Positions 25,085 to 33,126 of a DNA stretch of 51,735 nt are shown here, in pieces. The position numbers were made by a program, and so were the translations under genes. Under the pieces are notes generated by a model. The model was given only the letters and a program-made list of their open reading frames with translations. It was not told the DNA's origin and did not search any database. The stretch's first letter is position 1, and each line of letters starts with the position of its first letter. Source of the stretch: 13-1-40CM-64-14 sp036393975 (GTDB taxonomy: Bacteria > Sysuimicrobiota > Sysuimicrobiia > Sysuimicrobiales > Kaftiobacteriaceae); NCBI GenBank assembly GCA_036393975.1, contig DASWFZ010000081.1, positions 1 through 51,735 on the forward strand, read 5' to 3'.

Positions 25085-26875
25085 GTGAGATCACGTCCCC
25101 GTCGGGCGACGCGCGCCCACAAGCGGACCGCGGACTCGCAACAAAAGTCCGTTCTGGCCCACGGGATGCGCACTGACTTTGATGTGCCGATCCGTCTAGA
25201 CGATGGCTTCGTCGTCCGAGCCGATGTCTTCCGTCCGCCACAGGCGGGCCGCTATCCCGTCATCCTCAGTTACGGGCCCTATGCGAAGGGGCTCCCATAC
25301 CAAATGGGGTACCCCGATCAGTGGAAGGCTCTTATCGGGAGCTTTCCGGAGGTCGCCGCAGCGTCGACCTGTCGGTATCAGAACTGGGAAGTCGTCGACC
25401 CCGAGCGGTGGGTCCCGGATCACTACGTGTGCGTGCGCGTGGATTCGCGGGGCGCAGGACGGTCCCCGGGGGCGTTGGACATCTTTTCGCCGCGTGAGAC
25501 GCGCGACTACTACGAGTGCATCGAGTGGGCGGCCCGCCAGTTCTGGAGCACGGGCCGAGTGGGATTGAACGGGATCTCCTACTACGCGGTCAATCAGTGG
25601 CTCGTCGCGGGCATCCAGCCTCCGCACCTAGCCGCGATGTGCGCGTGGGAGGGGGCCGCCGACTACTATCGTGACTGGCACCGACACGGCGGCATTCTCT
25701 GTACTTTCACCCGGTCGTGGTTTGACGCTCAAGTGAGGACCATCCAACATGGCATCGGCTCGCGCGGGGCGGTGAATCCGAATACGGGGGAGTTAGTCGC
25801 CGGGCCCGAGACATTGCCCGACTACGCCCTCGCCCAGAACCGAGTCGATCCCTTCCAACGTGCTCTGATGTCTGAACTCGACTGCCCGTGGTATCGGGAA
25901 CGTTCCGCGGACTGGTCGGAGGTGAAGGTGCCGTTTCTCTCCGCCGGCAACTGGGGCGGTCAGGGGTTGCACTTGCGCGGGAATGTCGAGGCGTTTGTGC
26001 GAGCGGCGTCAGCGCAGAAGTGGCTGGAAATTCACGGGCTGGAGCACTGGACGCATTTTTCCACCAACTATGGCCTGGCGCTGCAGAAACGATTCTTCGA
26101 TCACTTCCTCAAAGGGCAGGACAACGGGTGGGATCGGGAGCCCCGGGTGCGCCTGAACATTCGCCACGTCGACGGGTTCGTCGAGCGGGCGGAACATGAG
26201 TGGCCACTCGCGCGCACCCGCTGGATGAAGCTGCACCTCAATCCCATCCAGCGCAGTCTCGATCGGCATCCACTGACCGCCCGCAGTGCGGTGGAGTATG
26301 CGGCGCTCTTTGAGCGAGTGTCCTTCCGGACTCCGGCGTTCACTGAGGAGACAGAGATCACGGGCCCCTTAGCCGCCAAGCTCTTCATCGCGTCGACCAC
26401 GAGCGATGCAGATGTGTTTGTGGTGCTGCAACTGTTCGATCCGACCGGGGGTGAGGTCACCTTCCCCGGCGCGGTGGAGCCGCGGGCCCCGATTGCGCAG
26501 GGCTGGTTGCGAGCGTCGCACCGCAAGCTGGACCCGAGTTTGTCCATGCCCTATCGCCCCTTTCACTCCCACGATGAGATTCAGCCGCTGACGCCAGGAC
26601 GCATGTACGAGGTCGAGGTCGAGATCTGGCCCACCTGCATCGTCGTTCCGGAAGGCTACACACTGGCGCTCACAGTCCAAGGCCGGGACTTTGAGCGCGA
26701 TGCGCCCAGTAAGCGATTAGGTCCGTGGGAAGGGCTGCGGGGATCCGGACCGTTCCTCCACAGCCACCCCTGGGATCGACGCCCTGAGGTCTATGCCGGC
26801 CGCGTCACGGTCTACGGTGGGGGGCTGTCGGATTCTCATCTGTTAGTGCCGGTCATCTCAGGAGAACTTCCTTAA
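25085..26875 (+). CDS. CocE/NonD-family serine hydrolase
   Basis: A 596-residue alpha/beta hydrolase followed by a C-terminal jelly-roll domain. The family pattern shows VRADVFRPPQAGRYPVILSY, RVDSRGAGRSPG, nucleophile Ser in VGLNGISYYAVNQW and catalytic His in HGLEHWTHF. Relatives are X-Pro dipeptidyl peptidase, cocaine esterase and glutaryl-7-ACA acylase, which cleave esters or amides of acyl groups. The GTG at 25085 has a GGAGG site; ATG 25166 is an in-frame alternative. No signal peptide is seen. It is the last gene of the plus-strand cluster. Confidence 0.87.
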   Translation: MRSRPRRATRAHKRTADSQQKSVLAHGMRTDFDVPIRLDDGFVVRADVFRPPQAGRYPVILSYGPYAKGLPYQMGYPDQWKALIGSFPEVAAASTCRYQNWEVVDPERWVPDHYVCVRVDSRGAGRSPGALDIFSPRETRDYYECIEWAARQFWSTGRVGLNGISYYAVNQWLVAGIQPPHLAAMCAWEGAADYYRDWHRHGGILCTFTRSWFDAQVRTIQHGIGSRGAVNPNTGELVAGPETLPDYALAQNRVDPFQRALMSELDCPWYRERSADWSEVKVPFLSAGNWGGQGLHLRGNVEAFVRAASAQKWLEIHGLEHWTHFSTNYGLALQKRFFDHFLKGQDNGWDREPRVRLNIRHVDGFVERAEHEWPLARTRWMKLHLNPIQRSLDRHPLTARSAVEYAALFERVSFRTPAFTEETEITGPLAAKLFIASTTSDADVFVVLQLFDPTGGEVTFPGAVEPRAPIAQGWLRASHRKLDPSLSMPYRPFHSHDEIQPLTPGRMYEVEVEIWPTCIVVPEGYTLALTVQGRDFERDAPSKRLGPWEGLRGSGPFLHSHPWDRRPEVYAGRVTVYGGGLSDSHLLVPVISGELP

Positions 26876-27041
26876 CGCTTCTCCGCTCCGTCACACCGAC
26901 TCACGTGCTGGAATCGACCGTCCGCCCTGATCCGCCCGGTCCATGGAGTGGCAGGCCCAGCCTGCCGTGTCGCCCGCATCGCGGTGGGTGCCAGGTGATA
27001 CGCGAAGGATGATCGGGGGTAGACGCTGAACGGGGGCTGTG

Positions 27042-28997
27042 ATGAGCACAGCACGAAACCCAACACTTGAAGCGGGGCGTGGTGCGATCAGCCGGCATGC
27101 CTGGAAAGAGGGGTTTGATTTCCTCTCTCAGGCCGATCGCGCGGAGGCCCTGGGTCCAGAGGACTTGGAGCGCTTGGCTGAAGCGGGCTGGTGGACGGGG
27201 CAGATGTCAGCCAGCATCGAGGTGAGAGAACGCGCCCACCGCGCGTATCTTGACGCCGGAAACCCCTGTCGGGCAGGTTACCACGCCATATTCTTATTTC
27301 GGGATTACGGCAGTAAGGGCGAAGGCACCGTGGCCCGGGCATGGTTGAACAGGGCCGAGCGTTTGTTGGTTCACCAACCCGAATGCGTGGAGACGGCCTG
27401 GTTCGAAAGGACTCAAACAGTCTTCGCGTTGGAAGGGCTCCATGATCTAGACACCGCATTGGTCCACGCCCGGCGGTCCCTGGAGATGGCAACACGTCTG
27501 GGGGACCGTGACCTGATGGCCCTCGGCCTGCATGATCAAGGGCGGATTCTCGTGGCCATGGGTCGGGTCGAAGAAGGAGTCGCGATGATGGACGAAGCCA
27601 CCGTCGCGGCCCTCGCCGGCGAACTCGCACCCTTTCCGACCGCGGCTATCTACTGCAATACGATAACATCGTGTGAGGGATTGGCGGACTACCGCCGGGC
27701 CGGGGAGTGGACTGAGGCTGCGAAACGATGGTGTGAACGCCAGGCTATTACAGGTTTCCCTGGGATGTGTCGCGTTTATCGCGCGGAGGTCATTCGCCTG
27801 CGGGGCGCCTGGGCGGAAGCCGAACGGGAAGCCCAACGCGCCTACGAGGAACTCAAAGAGTTCAATGTGGAGGCCGCGGCGGGCGCTCTCTACGAGATGG
27901 GCGAGATCCGGCTGCGCATGGGGGACTACGCGGCGGCCGGGGAGCTGTTCCGGCAGGCCCACGAACTTGGGCGCGATCCCCTGCCTGGCCTCGCGATGGT
28001 CCGCTTGGCCCAGGGCAAAGGCGATGCGGCGCTCACCTTGATTACGACGGGACTCGCCGATGAGACGCGCGATCGTTTCCACAGAGCGAAGCTCCTGCCG
28101 GCGTTGGTCAGCATCGCCACGGCTAGCGGCGATCGCACGGCGGCCGCGGCAGCGGCCATAGAGCTTGAGGAGATCGCGCGGGCTTACGGGACTCCAGCGT
28201 TGGAGGCGACTGCGGCGTGTGCTTATGCGACCGTCGCCTTGGCGGCCGGCGATCCGACGACCGCACGACCCCACGTCAAACGCGCCGTGCAGCTGTGGCA
28301 GACCGTCGACGCACCCTATGAGACAGCTCTCGCCCGGCTGCTGCTGGGCGAGGCGTGTCAGGTCGAAGGGGATGTAGAGACCGCCGCCCTGGAGCTCGAA
28401 GCGGCGAGGACAGCGTTCGAGCGGCTAGGCGCAGTTCCTGATGCCCAGCGAGCCACGCAGCTCCTCGCGGGCGTCACCACGGGGCTGAGGCCGGTGACGC
28501 AACCTGAGATCAAGACCTTCATGTTCACCGATATGGTCAAGTCGACATCGCTGGTGGACGCGATCGGGGACCACGCCTGGCAGGACGTGTTGCGATGGCA
28601 CGATCAGACCCTGCGCACGCTGATGGCGCGTCATGGGGGCGAAGAGATTGACCACGCGGGAGATGGGTTCTTCATCGCCTTCGGCAGCGTCCAGGAGGCC
28701 GTGGCATGCGCGATCGATATTCAGCGCACTCTCGCCGAGCACCGGCGCACGCACGGATTCGCCCCGCAGATCCGCATCGGTCTGCATGCGACGTCTGCGC
28801 TCCGCAGGGGGAAGGGATTTTCGGGCAAGGGTGTGCACCTGGCCGCACGTCTTATGGCACAGGCGGGGCCTGACGACATCCTGGTCAGTCATGCGAGCCT
28901 GCAGGGAGTGCGCGTTTTAACTTCTGAGCCCCAGACCCTCAGTCTGCAGGGATTTGCCGATCCTGTTGTGGCGGTCTCCGTGCGGTGGCGTCCTTAA
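27042..28997 (+). CDS. TPR-repeat protein with C-terminal class III adenylate/guanylate cyclase domain
   Basis: A 651-residue soluble protein. Residues about 60-470 are alpha-helical TPR-like repeats (for example ALYEMGEIRLRMGDYAAAGE). The cyclase domain starts near residue 490: FMFTDMVKSTSLV with the first metal Asp, HAGDGFFIAFGS with the second, and GKGVHLAARLMAQAG, in which the usual transition-state Asn is His, common in this TPR-linked subgroup. It makes a cyclic nucleotide or is a degenerate sensor. The gene ends by overlapping the opposite-strand cNMP-binding gene by four bases. Confidence 0.88.
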   Translation: MSTARNPTLEAGRGAISRHAWKEGFDFLSQADRAEALGPEDLERLAEAGWWTGQMSASIEVRERAHRAYLDAGNPCRAGYHAIFLFRDYGSKGEGTVARAWLNRAERLLVHQPECVETAWFERTQTVFALEGLHDLDTALVHARRSLEMATRLGDRDLMALGLHDQGRILVAMGRVEEGVAMMDEATVAALAGELAPFPTAAIYCNTITSCEGLADYRRAGEWTEAAKRWCERQAITGFPGMCRVYRAEVIRLRGAWAEAEREAQRAYEELKEFNVEAAAGALYEMGEIRLRMGDYAAAGELFRQAHELGRDPLPGLAMVRLAQGKGDAALTLITTGLADETRDRFHRAKLLPALVSIATASGDRTAAAAAAIELEEIARAYGTPALEATAACAYATVALAAGDPTTARPHVKRAVQLWQTVDAPYETALARLLLGEACQVEGDVETAALELEAARTAFERLGAVPDAQRATQLLAGVTTGLRPVTQPEIKTFMFTDMVKSTSLVDAIGDHAWQDVLRWHDQTLRTLMARHGGEEIDHAGDGFFIAFGSVQEAVACAIDIQRTLAEHRRTHGFAPQIRIGLHATSALRRGKGFSGKGVHLAARLMAQAGPDDILVSHASLQGVRVLTSEPQTLSLQGFADPVVAVSVRWRP

Positions 28998-29434
28998 CTG
29001 TAAGCTGAAAACGCGGCATCGGCCCTCCGGAGTCGACGGGACAGCGTGCGCATGATCTGCTTGGTGATCAACGGCGCGTCCGCCAGCAGCGCCCAGAACT
29101 CCCGGTCCCCGATGACGAGCAAGTGCATCGGCGTGGAGGCCTCCACGGTGGCCGATCGCGGGCCGCCGTCGATCAAACTCATTTCTCCGAAGAACTGACC
29201 CGTCCCAAGGTTCTCCGTGCGTCCTTGCGGGGTCTTCACCAAGGCAGTTCCCTCGAGAATTACAAAGAGCTCTCGGCCGGTTTCTCCGGCGACCGTCAAC
29301 CGCTTGTTCGCAGCAACCTCGACTTCCTCCGCGAGGCGCGCGATTTGCCCCAATTGGCGCGGCGAGAGGCCCTCGAAGAGGGGGATGCCCTGGAGCAGTT
29401 TCACTTTCGCAGACGCAGACCGCCACAGCGGCAT
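28994..29434 (-). CDS. Cyclic-nucleotide-binding domain protein without DNA-binding domain
   Basis: A 146-residue protein that is essentially one cNMP-binding beta barrel. The phosphate-binding cassette FFGEMSLIDGGPRSATVEA has the conserved Glu and Arg. The C-terminal helix (ITKQIMRTLSRRLRRAD) ends the protein with no helix-turn-helix, so it is not a CRP-type transcription factor. It is convergent with the cyclase gene, the two sharing four bases, which suggests a producer-sensor pair. Confidence 0.86.
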   Translation of the reverse strand: MPLWRSASAKVKLLQGIPLFEGLSPRQLGQIARLAEEVEVAANKRLTVAGETGRELFVILEGTALVKTPQGRTENLGTGQFFGEMSLIDGGPRSATVEASTPMHLLVIGDREFWALLADAPLITKQIMRTLSRRLRRADAAFSAYS

Positions 29435-29559
29435 ATCGCAAACCCCCAGCGTTACCGATTCATCCAGCCGACAATTGGCACTCCATCATTCCGCCCGCAT
29501 GCGCGCATCCCTGCTCGATGCTGGAAAGGGTGGGGTGAGACTCGACGGGGTCTGTAAGA

Positions 29560-30969
29560 TTAGGGCTTCTTGGCGGTGGCGAGAACGTGTTGGGGGCTGG
29601 CGAGGTAGGCACCGGCTGCCATGAGGCGGCGTTGCAACTGGGCGATCAGGGCGGGACTGGTCGCGATCCGCGTGGGGGTAGTGGCCGAGGAGATGGCGAG
29701 GACAGCGGCCTCGCCCGCGGCCTCCCCCATCGACATGCCCGTGGGAATCATGCGCAGCGACCCCGCGGCAGCGTAGCGTGCGCTTACAGGTTTGCCCACG
29801 ACCATCAGGTGGTCGACGCGCAGGGGGACGAGAATGCGAAACGGGATGGCATACACCCGCCGGGAGACCCGATACGGGTTCATCTGCCCTTTGCCGTACG
29901 GGTGGAGATCAATGGGATAAGACGCGACGGCGATCCGGTCGGGAAAGTCGCGGCTTTCGCGGATATCTTCTGCCGACATCTGGTACAACCCGTCGATGTG
30001 TCGTGTTTCCCGCACATACAGGCGCGGGGCCGCGTCGACCAGGGTCGCCTGCGCAAACCCCGGGATGCTCGCCTGCAAGAAGCGGACAACGGATGGCAGT
30101 TCCTTCACCGCCTGCGCGTGGGCCTCGCTCAGCGACGTCGGATTCGTACCATCCACATCGTAGATCTGCAGCGCGTTGACCAGCACCGTCCCGTCGCTTT
30201 GCCAGCCGAGGTTCAGATCATACAGCCCCATGCGCGGATTGCGCGGCACGTACCGCCAGGCAATGCGGCTGAAACCCCAGATGTACCGACCGCTCACGCC
30301 GCCGATGTGCCCCGGTTTTTCGAACGCAGCGATGTAGCGGCGGATGGTCTCATAGTCCACGCCCTTAAGGCGGAAGATAAGCGTGGCCGCCTGTTGGCGC
30401 CGGTCCAGCCCGGTCTCTTCGCGACCGACGCGATACGGCACGCCGCTGGCGACGGCCAAGGAGGCATCATCTGTCGCGTCGATGAGTTGGTCCGCGGTCA
30501 CGCGTTGGGTCCGCCCGCCAGCGGTCAGGACAATCCCTGTGAGGATGCCATCAGACACCAGAGGCGACGGCACGCTGGTGTGCGTCACGACGGTGAGGGT
30601 GCGCTGCGCGCCGACGAGGTCTGCGAATGCCTTCCGAGCGGCTTTGATGTCGTAGGTCTGGCCGATCTTTTTGTGGACTTGGGCAAAGATCCCGCGAGTC
30701 AGGGGAAGCCCATCGGGCCCGCGGTTGAGGTCGAGCATGTTCAGCCACGCGAGGGTGATGTCGCCGCCGATCTCCTCCCCTGGTTCGACCAGGAGGGTCG
30801 TCATCCCGGCGCGCGCAGCTGCGACGGCTGCGGCGATGCCCGCGGGGGATCCACCGACAACCAGCACGTTGACATGGGTCGGGATAGGCCGTTCTGCGCC
30901 AGCACCCGGCAAGGCCGCGAGGAGCACGGCTAGAACCACGCTTATAGGAAGGATCGGACGTCTAAGCAT
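29560..30969 (-). CDS. Secreted FAD-dependent oxidoreductase
   Basis: A 469-residue protein with a Sec-type signal (MLRRPILPISVVLAVLLAAL, cleavage near GAGA-ERP). The FAD Rossmann motif is VLVVGGSPAGIAAAVAAARAG, followed by VEPGEEIGGDITLAWLN and LIDATDDASLAVASGVPYR, typical of the FAD_oxidored family. A C-terminal MSMGEAAGEAAVLA block closes the flavin site. It acts outside the cytoplasm; the substrate is unknown. The ATG at 30969 is chosen because the signal peptide begins there, although the frame is open further upstream. Confidence 0.87.
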   Translation of the reverse strand: MLRRPILPISVVLAVLLAALPGAGAERPIPTHVNVLVVGGSPAGIAAAVAAARAGMTTLLVEPGEEIGGDITLAWLNMLDLNRGPDGLPLTRGIFAQVHKKIGQTYDIKAARKAFADLVGAQRTLTVVTHTSVPSPLVSDGILTGIVLTAGGRTQRVTADQLIDATDDASLAVASGVPYRVGREETGLDRRQQAATLIFRLKGVDYETIRRYIAAFEKPGHIGGVSGRYIWGFSRIAWRYVPRNPRMGLYDLNLGWQSDGTVLVNALQIYDVDGTNPTSLSEAHAQAVKELPSVVRFLQASIPGFAQATLVDAAPRLYVRETRHIDGLYQMSAEDIRESRDFPDRIAVASYPIDLHPYGKGQMNPYRVSRRVYAIPFRILVPLRVDHLMVVGKPVSARYAAAGSLRMIPTGMSMGEAAGEAAVLAISSATTPTRIATSPALIAQLQRRLMAAGAYLASPQHVLATAKKP

Positions 30970-31110
30970 TATTGTGCGACGGTGGCCATATGGGCCCTGT
31001 TTTAACACAAGCGCCCTTGCAACGTCCAGCGTTCCGTCGACGCTCCTATAGCGGATATGCCCACCGGCGGCTCCCGTGACGCAGGGGAATGCGCTGCGTC
31101 CGATGGGCCG

Positions 31111-31116
31111 TATAAT
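31111..31116 (+). promoter_or_regulatory. Perfect -10 box (TATAAT) before the YtxH gene
   Basis: A consensus TATAAT lies about 46 nt ahead of the start at 31162. No good -35 hexamer is seen at 16-18 bp. It is the likely promoter of the small YtxH-family gene. Confidence 0.45.
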
Positions 31117-31161
31117 ATGGAGCAGAGAGTGAGCATGTTCAATAGGAAGGAGGAGATGGGA

Positions 31162-31425
31162 ATGTCGGACCGAGTAGGGTTTGTGGCCGGACTGATGATG
31201 GGCACGCTGGTGGGAGTAGGGTTGGGGATTCTGCTTGCCCCTCGAGCCGGGCAAGAGACCCGGGAGCAACTGAAGGGGAAGGCGCAAGTGGTCGGAGAGC
31301 GGCTCAAGACCACCGCCGCGGCGATGGGCGGTCGCATGCGTGAGGATGCGGCTGAAATCGCGTCCAAAATGAAGCAGACGATCGACCAGGATGATCTCCT
31401 GAATCGGTTGGGGCGAAACGGGTAA
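31162..31425 (+). CDS. YtxH-domain small membrane protein
   Basis: An 87-residue protein with one N-terminal membrane segment (VGFVAGLMMGTLVGVGLGILL), the conserved LAPRAGQETREQL motif right after it, and a charged amphipathic tail. YtxH proteins are stress-associated and sit in the membrane; a biochemical role is not settled. The AAGGAGGAG site decides in favour of ATG 31162 over upstream in-frame starts. Followed by a strong terminator. Confidence 0.85.
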   Translation: MSDRVGFVAGLMMGTLVGVGLGILLAPRAGQETREQLKGKAQVVGERLKTTAAAMGGRMREDAAEIASKMKQTIDQDDLLNRLGRNG

Positions 31426-31447
31426 GAGCCAGCGCACAAAACGTAAG

Positions 31448-31490
31448 TTGCGGGGGGAGTCGTCAGTCAGCTCCCCCCGCAATGTTTGTC
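31448..31490 (+). terminator. Rho-independent terminator after the YtxH gene
   Basis: A 12-bp perfect stem (TTGCGGGGGGAG at 31448-31459 with CTCCCCCCGCAA at 31471-31482) and an 11-nt loop, followed by TGTTTGTCT. It lies 22 nt after the YtxH stop. Confidence 0.75.
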
Positions 31491-31664
31491 TGGGCACGCT
31501 GGCCGCCACCGTCGAGGGGAGGGAGCCGGGTTCAGGGCCATATATATTGACAATCTTCGCAATTATCCCCTTTCGGGCAGTACCGAACGTTCGTCCGCTT
31601 ATTTTCATAATCGCCGCACCGCTTTAAAACCGCTTGCACATGACTACTATTCGGTGATATGCAG

Positions 31665-31718
31665 GCGGCCCGTCGCGGCTTTGAGAGGGCCGCGTCCTAA
31701 CCGCTAGACGATGGGGCC
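31665..31718 (-). pseudogene. 5' half of a tRNA-Glu (CTC), broken
   Basis: Read on the minus strand, GGCCCCA (31718-31712), TC, a D-arm GTCTAGCGGTTAGGAC and an anticodon loop CTCTCAA match a bacterial tRNA-Glu with anticodon CTC. The similarity fades after the anticodon stem: no T-arm and no 3' acceptor strand follow, and the anticodon stem has one mismatch. This is a truncated tRNA, so the break is a recombination or insertion scar. The flanks (31491-31664 and 31719-31933) hold no convincing gene. Confidence 0.7.
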
Positions 31719-31933
31719 GTTCTATCTACCTTTATGCATGCCAGCAAGCAGGAACCCCGCCTGGCGCAGAGAAGCGAGTACATCGAGGCCCGGCGATAAC
31801 TCGATAAAATACTCAGTCGGCGCGACTACGTAGCTTGGGGGCTGGTTATTCACTTGGTCCGGTTTAACTGGCTCCTGACAACGATGAATGGATCGTGCAT
31901 CGTATCCGAGTCGCCGGGGTTCCGGTACGGCTA

Positions 31934-32118
31934 TCACTCAGACGCATCAAGGAATGCCGCGATCTCGTCAGCCATCTCTCCGCCGCCAGCGACCAGGACC
32001 ATGGGGTATCCCTTCTCATTATAGATAATCTCCCAATAGATAATCTCCCACGATTGCGTGAGCAGGCGCTTAGCCTATTCTACCTGCGCCGACGATGGGT
32101 TGTGTTCCACTCTCGCAT
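31934..32118 (-). pseudogene. Decayed small protein gene (frameshift, stop and tandem duplication)
   Basis: A GGAGGGAAG site precedes ATG 32118, three nucleotides after the Rmf-like gene's stop. Adding one base after the ATG gives a frame that reads VEHNPSSAQVE, then a TAG at 32075-32077, then AKRLLTQS, WEIIYWEIIY, NEKGYPMVLVAGGGEMADEI and AAFLDASE, ending in TGA. The WEIIY repeat is an exact 15-bp DNA duplication (32021-32035 and 32036-32050). Three lesions in 185 bp make this a pseudogene. I know no function for the family. Confidence 0.6.
32021..32050. repeat. Perfect 15-bp tandem duplication
   Basis: ATAGATAATCTCCCA occurs twice without a gap. It is in frame with the decayed small gene on the minus strand and duplicates five residues. 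Confidence 0.85.
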
Positions 32119-32120
32119 GG

Positions 32121-32309
32121 TCACCGCTTCCCTCCAGGAATCACCCTAAGGCCTCTAGAAGCCCGTGGGGCATGTTCCGTCTGGGCAGGAGTCCCATCAT
32201 CACGCTCTTGGAACCATCCCAGACGCCAGTAGGCCATCAGCCGCCCGGAGTAGTGTGGGCATTTGTCAACGGGCACACCATCACGGTAGGCACGTCGGTC
32301 AATCTCCAT
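32121..32309 (-). CDS. Ribosome-modulation-factor-like small protein
   Basis: A 62-residue protein. RRAYRDGVPVDKCPHYSGRL followed by AYWRLGWFQE matches the Rmf-family pattern (Y-x-x-G, CPY, WxxGW). E. coli RMF binds 70S ribosomes and helps form dormant dimers; many family members in other phyla and in phages are uncharacterised. ATG 32309 has a GGAG site; ATG 32321 is an in-frame alternative. Its stop is three nucleotides before the decayed gene, so they formed an operon. Confidence 0.62.
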   Translation of the reverse strand: MEIDRRAYRDGVPVDKCPHYSGRLMAYWRLGWFQERDDGTPAQTEHAPRASRGLRVIPGGKR

Positions 32310-32416
32310 GACTTTCTCCATTTCCTCGATCTCAGGGGTGATCTGGCGACGGTTGCAGAAGAAACCCGTTGCCTCCGAGGAAGAATCCAAAACGCCGGTA
32401 GGTGCAGAATAGCTGT

Positions 32417-32557
32417 GGAGGGCGTGCCTGAGAGGCCGAAAGGGCCTGGACCACGCGCTGGCGGACCAGGCGCGCACGATTTGCATCCCTGGTCCAGGTA
32501 GACGGTGGTGCGTACTACCTTCCCATCGTCTCGGGGGTTCGAATCCCTCCCCCTCCG
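32417..32557 (+). tRNA. tRNA-Ser-like gene with oversized internal arm (possible intron-bearing or degenerate tRNA)
   Basis: The 5' end GGAGGGCG pairs with CCCCCTCC at 32549-32556 (one C-C mismatch). A Ser-type D-arm CCTGAGAGGCCGAAAGG and a T-arm GGGGGTTCGAATCCCTC are present, the discriminator is G, and no CCA is encoded. Where the anticodon and variable arms belong (about 36 nt) there are 89 nt. They include a perfect 9-bp inverted repeat (CCTGGACCA 32445-32453, TGGTCCAGG 32490-32498) enclosing a second hairpin, then a variable-arm-like 8-bp stem (GACGGTGG/CCATCGTC, 32501-32508/32523-32530). The anticodon cannot be assigned. It may be a tRNA with an insert, a tRNA-like RNA or a pseudogene. 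Confidence 0.5.
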
Positions 32558-32606
32558 CTCATTGTCGCATGCCCGTGATATGACCGCCGCACTCGGAGAA
32601 AACTCT

Positions 32607-32771
32607 ATGGCCGGTCGGAAGAAGAAATCGCTAGTTCGTTCCGGTGAACCAAAGCAGAAAACGCGCAAGGGATTGGAGATCCCAGTTCCCATGCGTGCGG
32701 AGTTCTTTGGTCCACTGGCAGAGGCCACTAGGAAGAAACCTCCTGAACGGCGCGGGAAAGCACGGCGTTGA
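32607..32771 (+). CDS. Small basic hypothetical protein
   Basis: A 54-residue lysine/arginine-rich protein with the core TRKGLEIPVPMRAEFFGPL, which resembles small conserved proteins of uncultured bacteria carrying a KxGxEIPVPxRxxFF motif. A GGAG lies 10 nt before the ATG. Its last 44 bases overlap the opposite-strand transposase remnant. No function is known. Confidence 0.5.
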   Translation: MAGRKKKSLVRSGEPKQKTRKGLEIPVPMRAEFFGPLAEATRKKPPERRGKARR

Positions 32772-33126
32772 AAATCCCGCGAGGATTGGCCCGGTTGTTG
32801 TAACGGAACGTGAACTCGTCCAAGTAATGCTGGAGGTACTTGGCCGAGACGCCATGATAGACCCCGCTGATTCCGTTTTTCACCAGCGCCCAGAAGCCGT
32901 CAATCGTGTTCGTGTGGGCGTCTCCTTGGACGTACACCTTCGCCGCGTGGTGGACGCGCTTGTGATCATATCCGGCCTTCTTCAGTCCGGTGTACGCCGG
33001 GAGTTCGTCGGTGTACACAGCAGAAGCAGGCAAGATATGTTGCCGCACCAAGGGCACCAGCGCGTCTGCCATGCCCTGGGGCAAATGAAGGGCACGGACC
33101 TTTCCGCCACGCTGCCCTTGACGCAT
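32728..33126 (-). pseudogene. IS1595-family (ISXO2-like) transposase, C-terminal remnant
   Basis: The last 132 codons of a DDE transposase: GGKVRALHLPQGMADALVPL, then the catalytic Asp in VYTDELPAYTGLKKAGYDH, and HTNTIDGFWALVKNGISGVY, YLDEFTFRYNNR. The N-terminal zinc-ribbon half and first catalytic residue are absent. The homology stops at about 33126, just before the arsR operator. No terminal repeats were found. It is a dead insertion-sequence fragment beside the arsenic cassette. Confidence 0.8.

Noticed and set aside
29587..30933. Plus-strand frame of 448 codons
   Set aside because: Antisense of the FAD oxidoreductase, which has a signal peptide and flavin motifs.
31547..31552. TTGACA as a promoter -35
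   Set aside because: No -10 hexamer at 16-18 bp and no gene downstream.
31584..31593. CGAACGTTCG palindrome as a LexA box
   Set aside because: LexA sites need a 4-bp spacer between half-sites; there is none and no SOS gene follows.
31722..31937. Minus-strand 71-codon frame starting by GTGA overlap after the decayed gene
   Set aside because: No family pattern, no ribosome site and an unusual composition; kept out of the annotation although the overlap is suggestive.
32417..32557. tRNA-Sec assignment for the long tRNA-like gene
   Set aside because: An 8-base acceptor strand fits, but no TCA anticodon can be placed in a 7-base loop and no selenoprotein genes are seen.
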